DNA of 5,435 nt, taken from Thermomicrobiaceae bacterium (lineage in GTDB: Bacteria > Chloroflexota > Chloroflexia > Thermomicrobiales > Thermomicrobiaceae). The DNA lies in NCBI GenBank assembly GCA_007123655.1, contig SKKR01000282.1, forward strand, positions 1-5,435, written 5' to 3'. Both the position numbers and the translations under genes were made by a program. Positions 4,894 to 5,435 of this stretch are shown here, piece after piece. The first letter of the stretch is position 1. Each line of letters opens with the position of its first letter. The notes beneath the pieces were generated by a model. It made no database searches and was not told the origin of the DNA. It worked only from the letters and a program-made list of their open reading frames with translations.

Positions 4894-5435
4894 ATGATCC
4901 GTCCTGTTCGTCGTTCAGTCGTCTACCTCTCCCTGACCGCGCTCCTTCTCGCGATGCCCGGAACGGCGTTTACGGAGCAACATTCCAGTTCCATCGGTAA
5001 CACGATGAGCGCCGGACTGCATCGCGTCGCAGAGGGCCTGACCGCGCCGGTGCAACTGCTGGAAGCACCGGATGGCAGTGGTCGCCTTTTCGTCGTCGAT
5101 CAGGCGGGGCTGATTCGTATAATCGGATCAGATGGCGAGTTGCTCGCTGAACCCTTCTTCGACGCCCGGGATCGAATGGTGCAACTCACAGCAGCCTTCG
5201 ATGAGCGCGGCCTGTTAAGCATGGCATTCCATCCGGAATACGCCGCAAACGGTCGCTTCTACGTCTACTACAGCGCTCCGTTGCGGCCGGGTGGTCCCGC
5301 GGGCTGGAACCATACGAGCCATATTTCCGAATTTCTCGTTTCGGACGACGATCCCAACCGGGCCGACTCTGATTCTGAACGGATTCTCCTCCAGGTGGAC
5401 CAGCCGCAGTTCAACCACAACGGCGGCATGCTCGC
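4894..5435 (+). CDS. Secreted PQQ-dependent glucose/sorbosone dehydrogenase-like protein, 3'-truncated by window edge
   Basis: 180 full codons are visible from the ATG at 4894, and the frame leaves the window open. AAGGGG (4881-4886), 7 nt upstream, supports this start. Residues 1-25 form a signal peptide: basic RPVRR, a hydrophobic stretch about residues 9-21, and a plausible cleavage after GTA (23-25); no lipobox cysteine is present, so a periplasmic or exported soluble protein is expected. The mature part begins a six-bladed beta-propeller of the soluble aldose/glucose-sorbosone dehydrogenase family, which oxidises sugars with PQQ and calcium. Landmarks: APDGSGRLFVVDQAGLIRI (58-76), DERGLLSMAFHPEYAANGRFYVYYS (103-127) and FNHNGGML (173-180). 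H175 (bases 5416-5418) aligns with the catalytic base His144 of Acinetobacter soluble glucose dehydrogenase. The PQQ-binding arginines and calcium ligands lie beyond the window, so true PQQ use cannot be confirmed; some homologues are non-enzymatic propellers. Confidence 0.9.
   Translation, partial: MIRPVRRSVVYLSLTALLLAMPGTAFTEQHSSSIGNTMSAGLHRVAEGLTAPVQLLEAPDGSGRLFVVDQAGLIRIIGSDGELLAEPFFDARDRMVQLTAAFDERGLLSMAFHPEYAANGRFYVYYSAPLRPGGPAGWNHTSHISEFLVSDDDPNRADSDSERILLQVDQPQFNHNGGML

Overview
This is a GC-rich bacterial window with compact genes and strong Shine-Dalgarno sites. It holds six protein genes, two of them cut by the window edges. A gamma-glutamyltranspeptidase-like hydrolase, the HipA-like/DUF3037 pair, a PfpI-like protein, a fold-type I aminotransferase and an exported PQQ sugar dehydrogenase together suggest a free-living soil or thermophile-type bacterium. 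My best guess is a Chloroflexota/Thermomicrobia relative, but this rests on general resemblance only; there is no rRNA or marker gene to fix the taxon.

Layout: (1) 1-951, plus strand: C-terminal part of a GGT-family Ntn hydrolase, including the whole presumed small subunit. (2) 952-1020: two GC hairpins between convergent genes. (3) 1005-2196, minus strand: a two-gene overlapping unit, a HipA-like kinase (upstream) and a DUF3037 protein (downstream). (4) 2197-2370: intergenic stretch with two more 22-nt GC hairpins and an AT-rich candidate promoter for the HipA-like gene. (5) 2371-3021, minus strand: a DJ-1/PfpI-like protein without the usual nucleophile cysteine. (6) 3022-3195: divergent promoter region. 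(7) 3196-4401, plus strand: a PLP-dependent aminotransferase, followed by a hairpin terminator. (8) 4402-4893: about 490 bp without a convincing gene, holding two hairpins and a good sigma70-type promoter with an inverted repeat on its -35. (9) 4894-5435, plus strand: start of a secreted PQQ-dependent glucose/sorbosone dehydrogenase-like protein.

The genes do not form one obvious pathway. The only clear functional unit is the HipA-like/DUF3037 pair. The most unusual features are a family of 22-nt hairpins shared by two intergenic regions, the loss of the catalytic cysteine in the PfpI-like protein, and replacement of nearly all glutamate-binding residues in the GGT-like enzyme although its catalytic threonine is kept.
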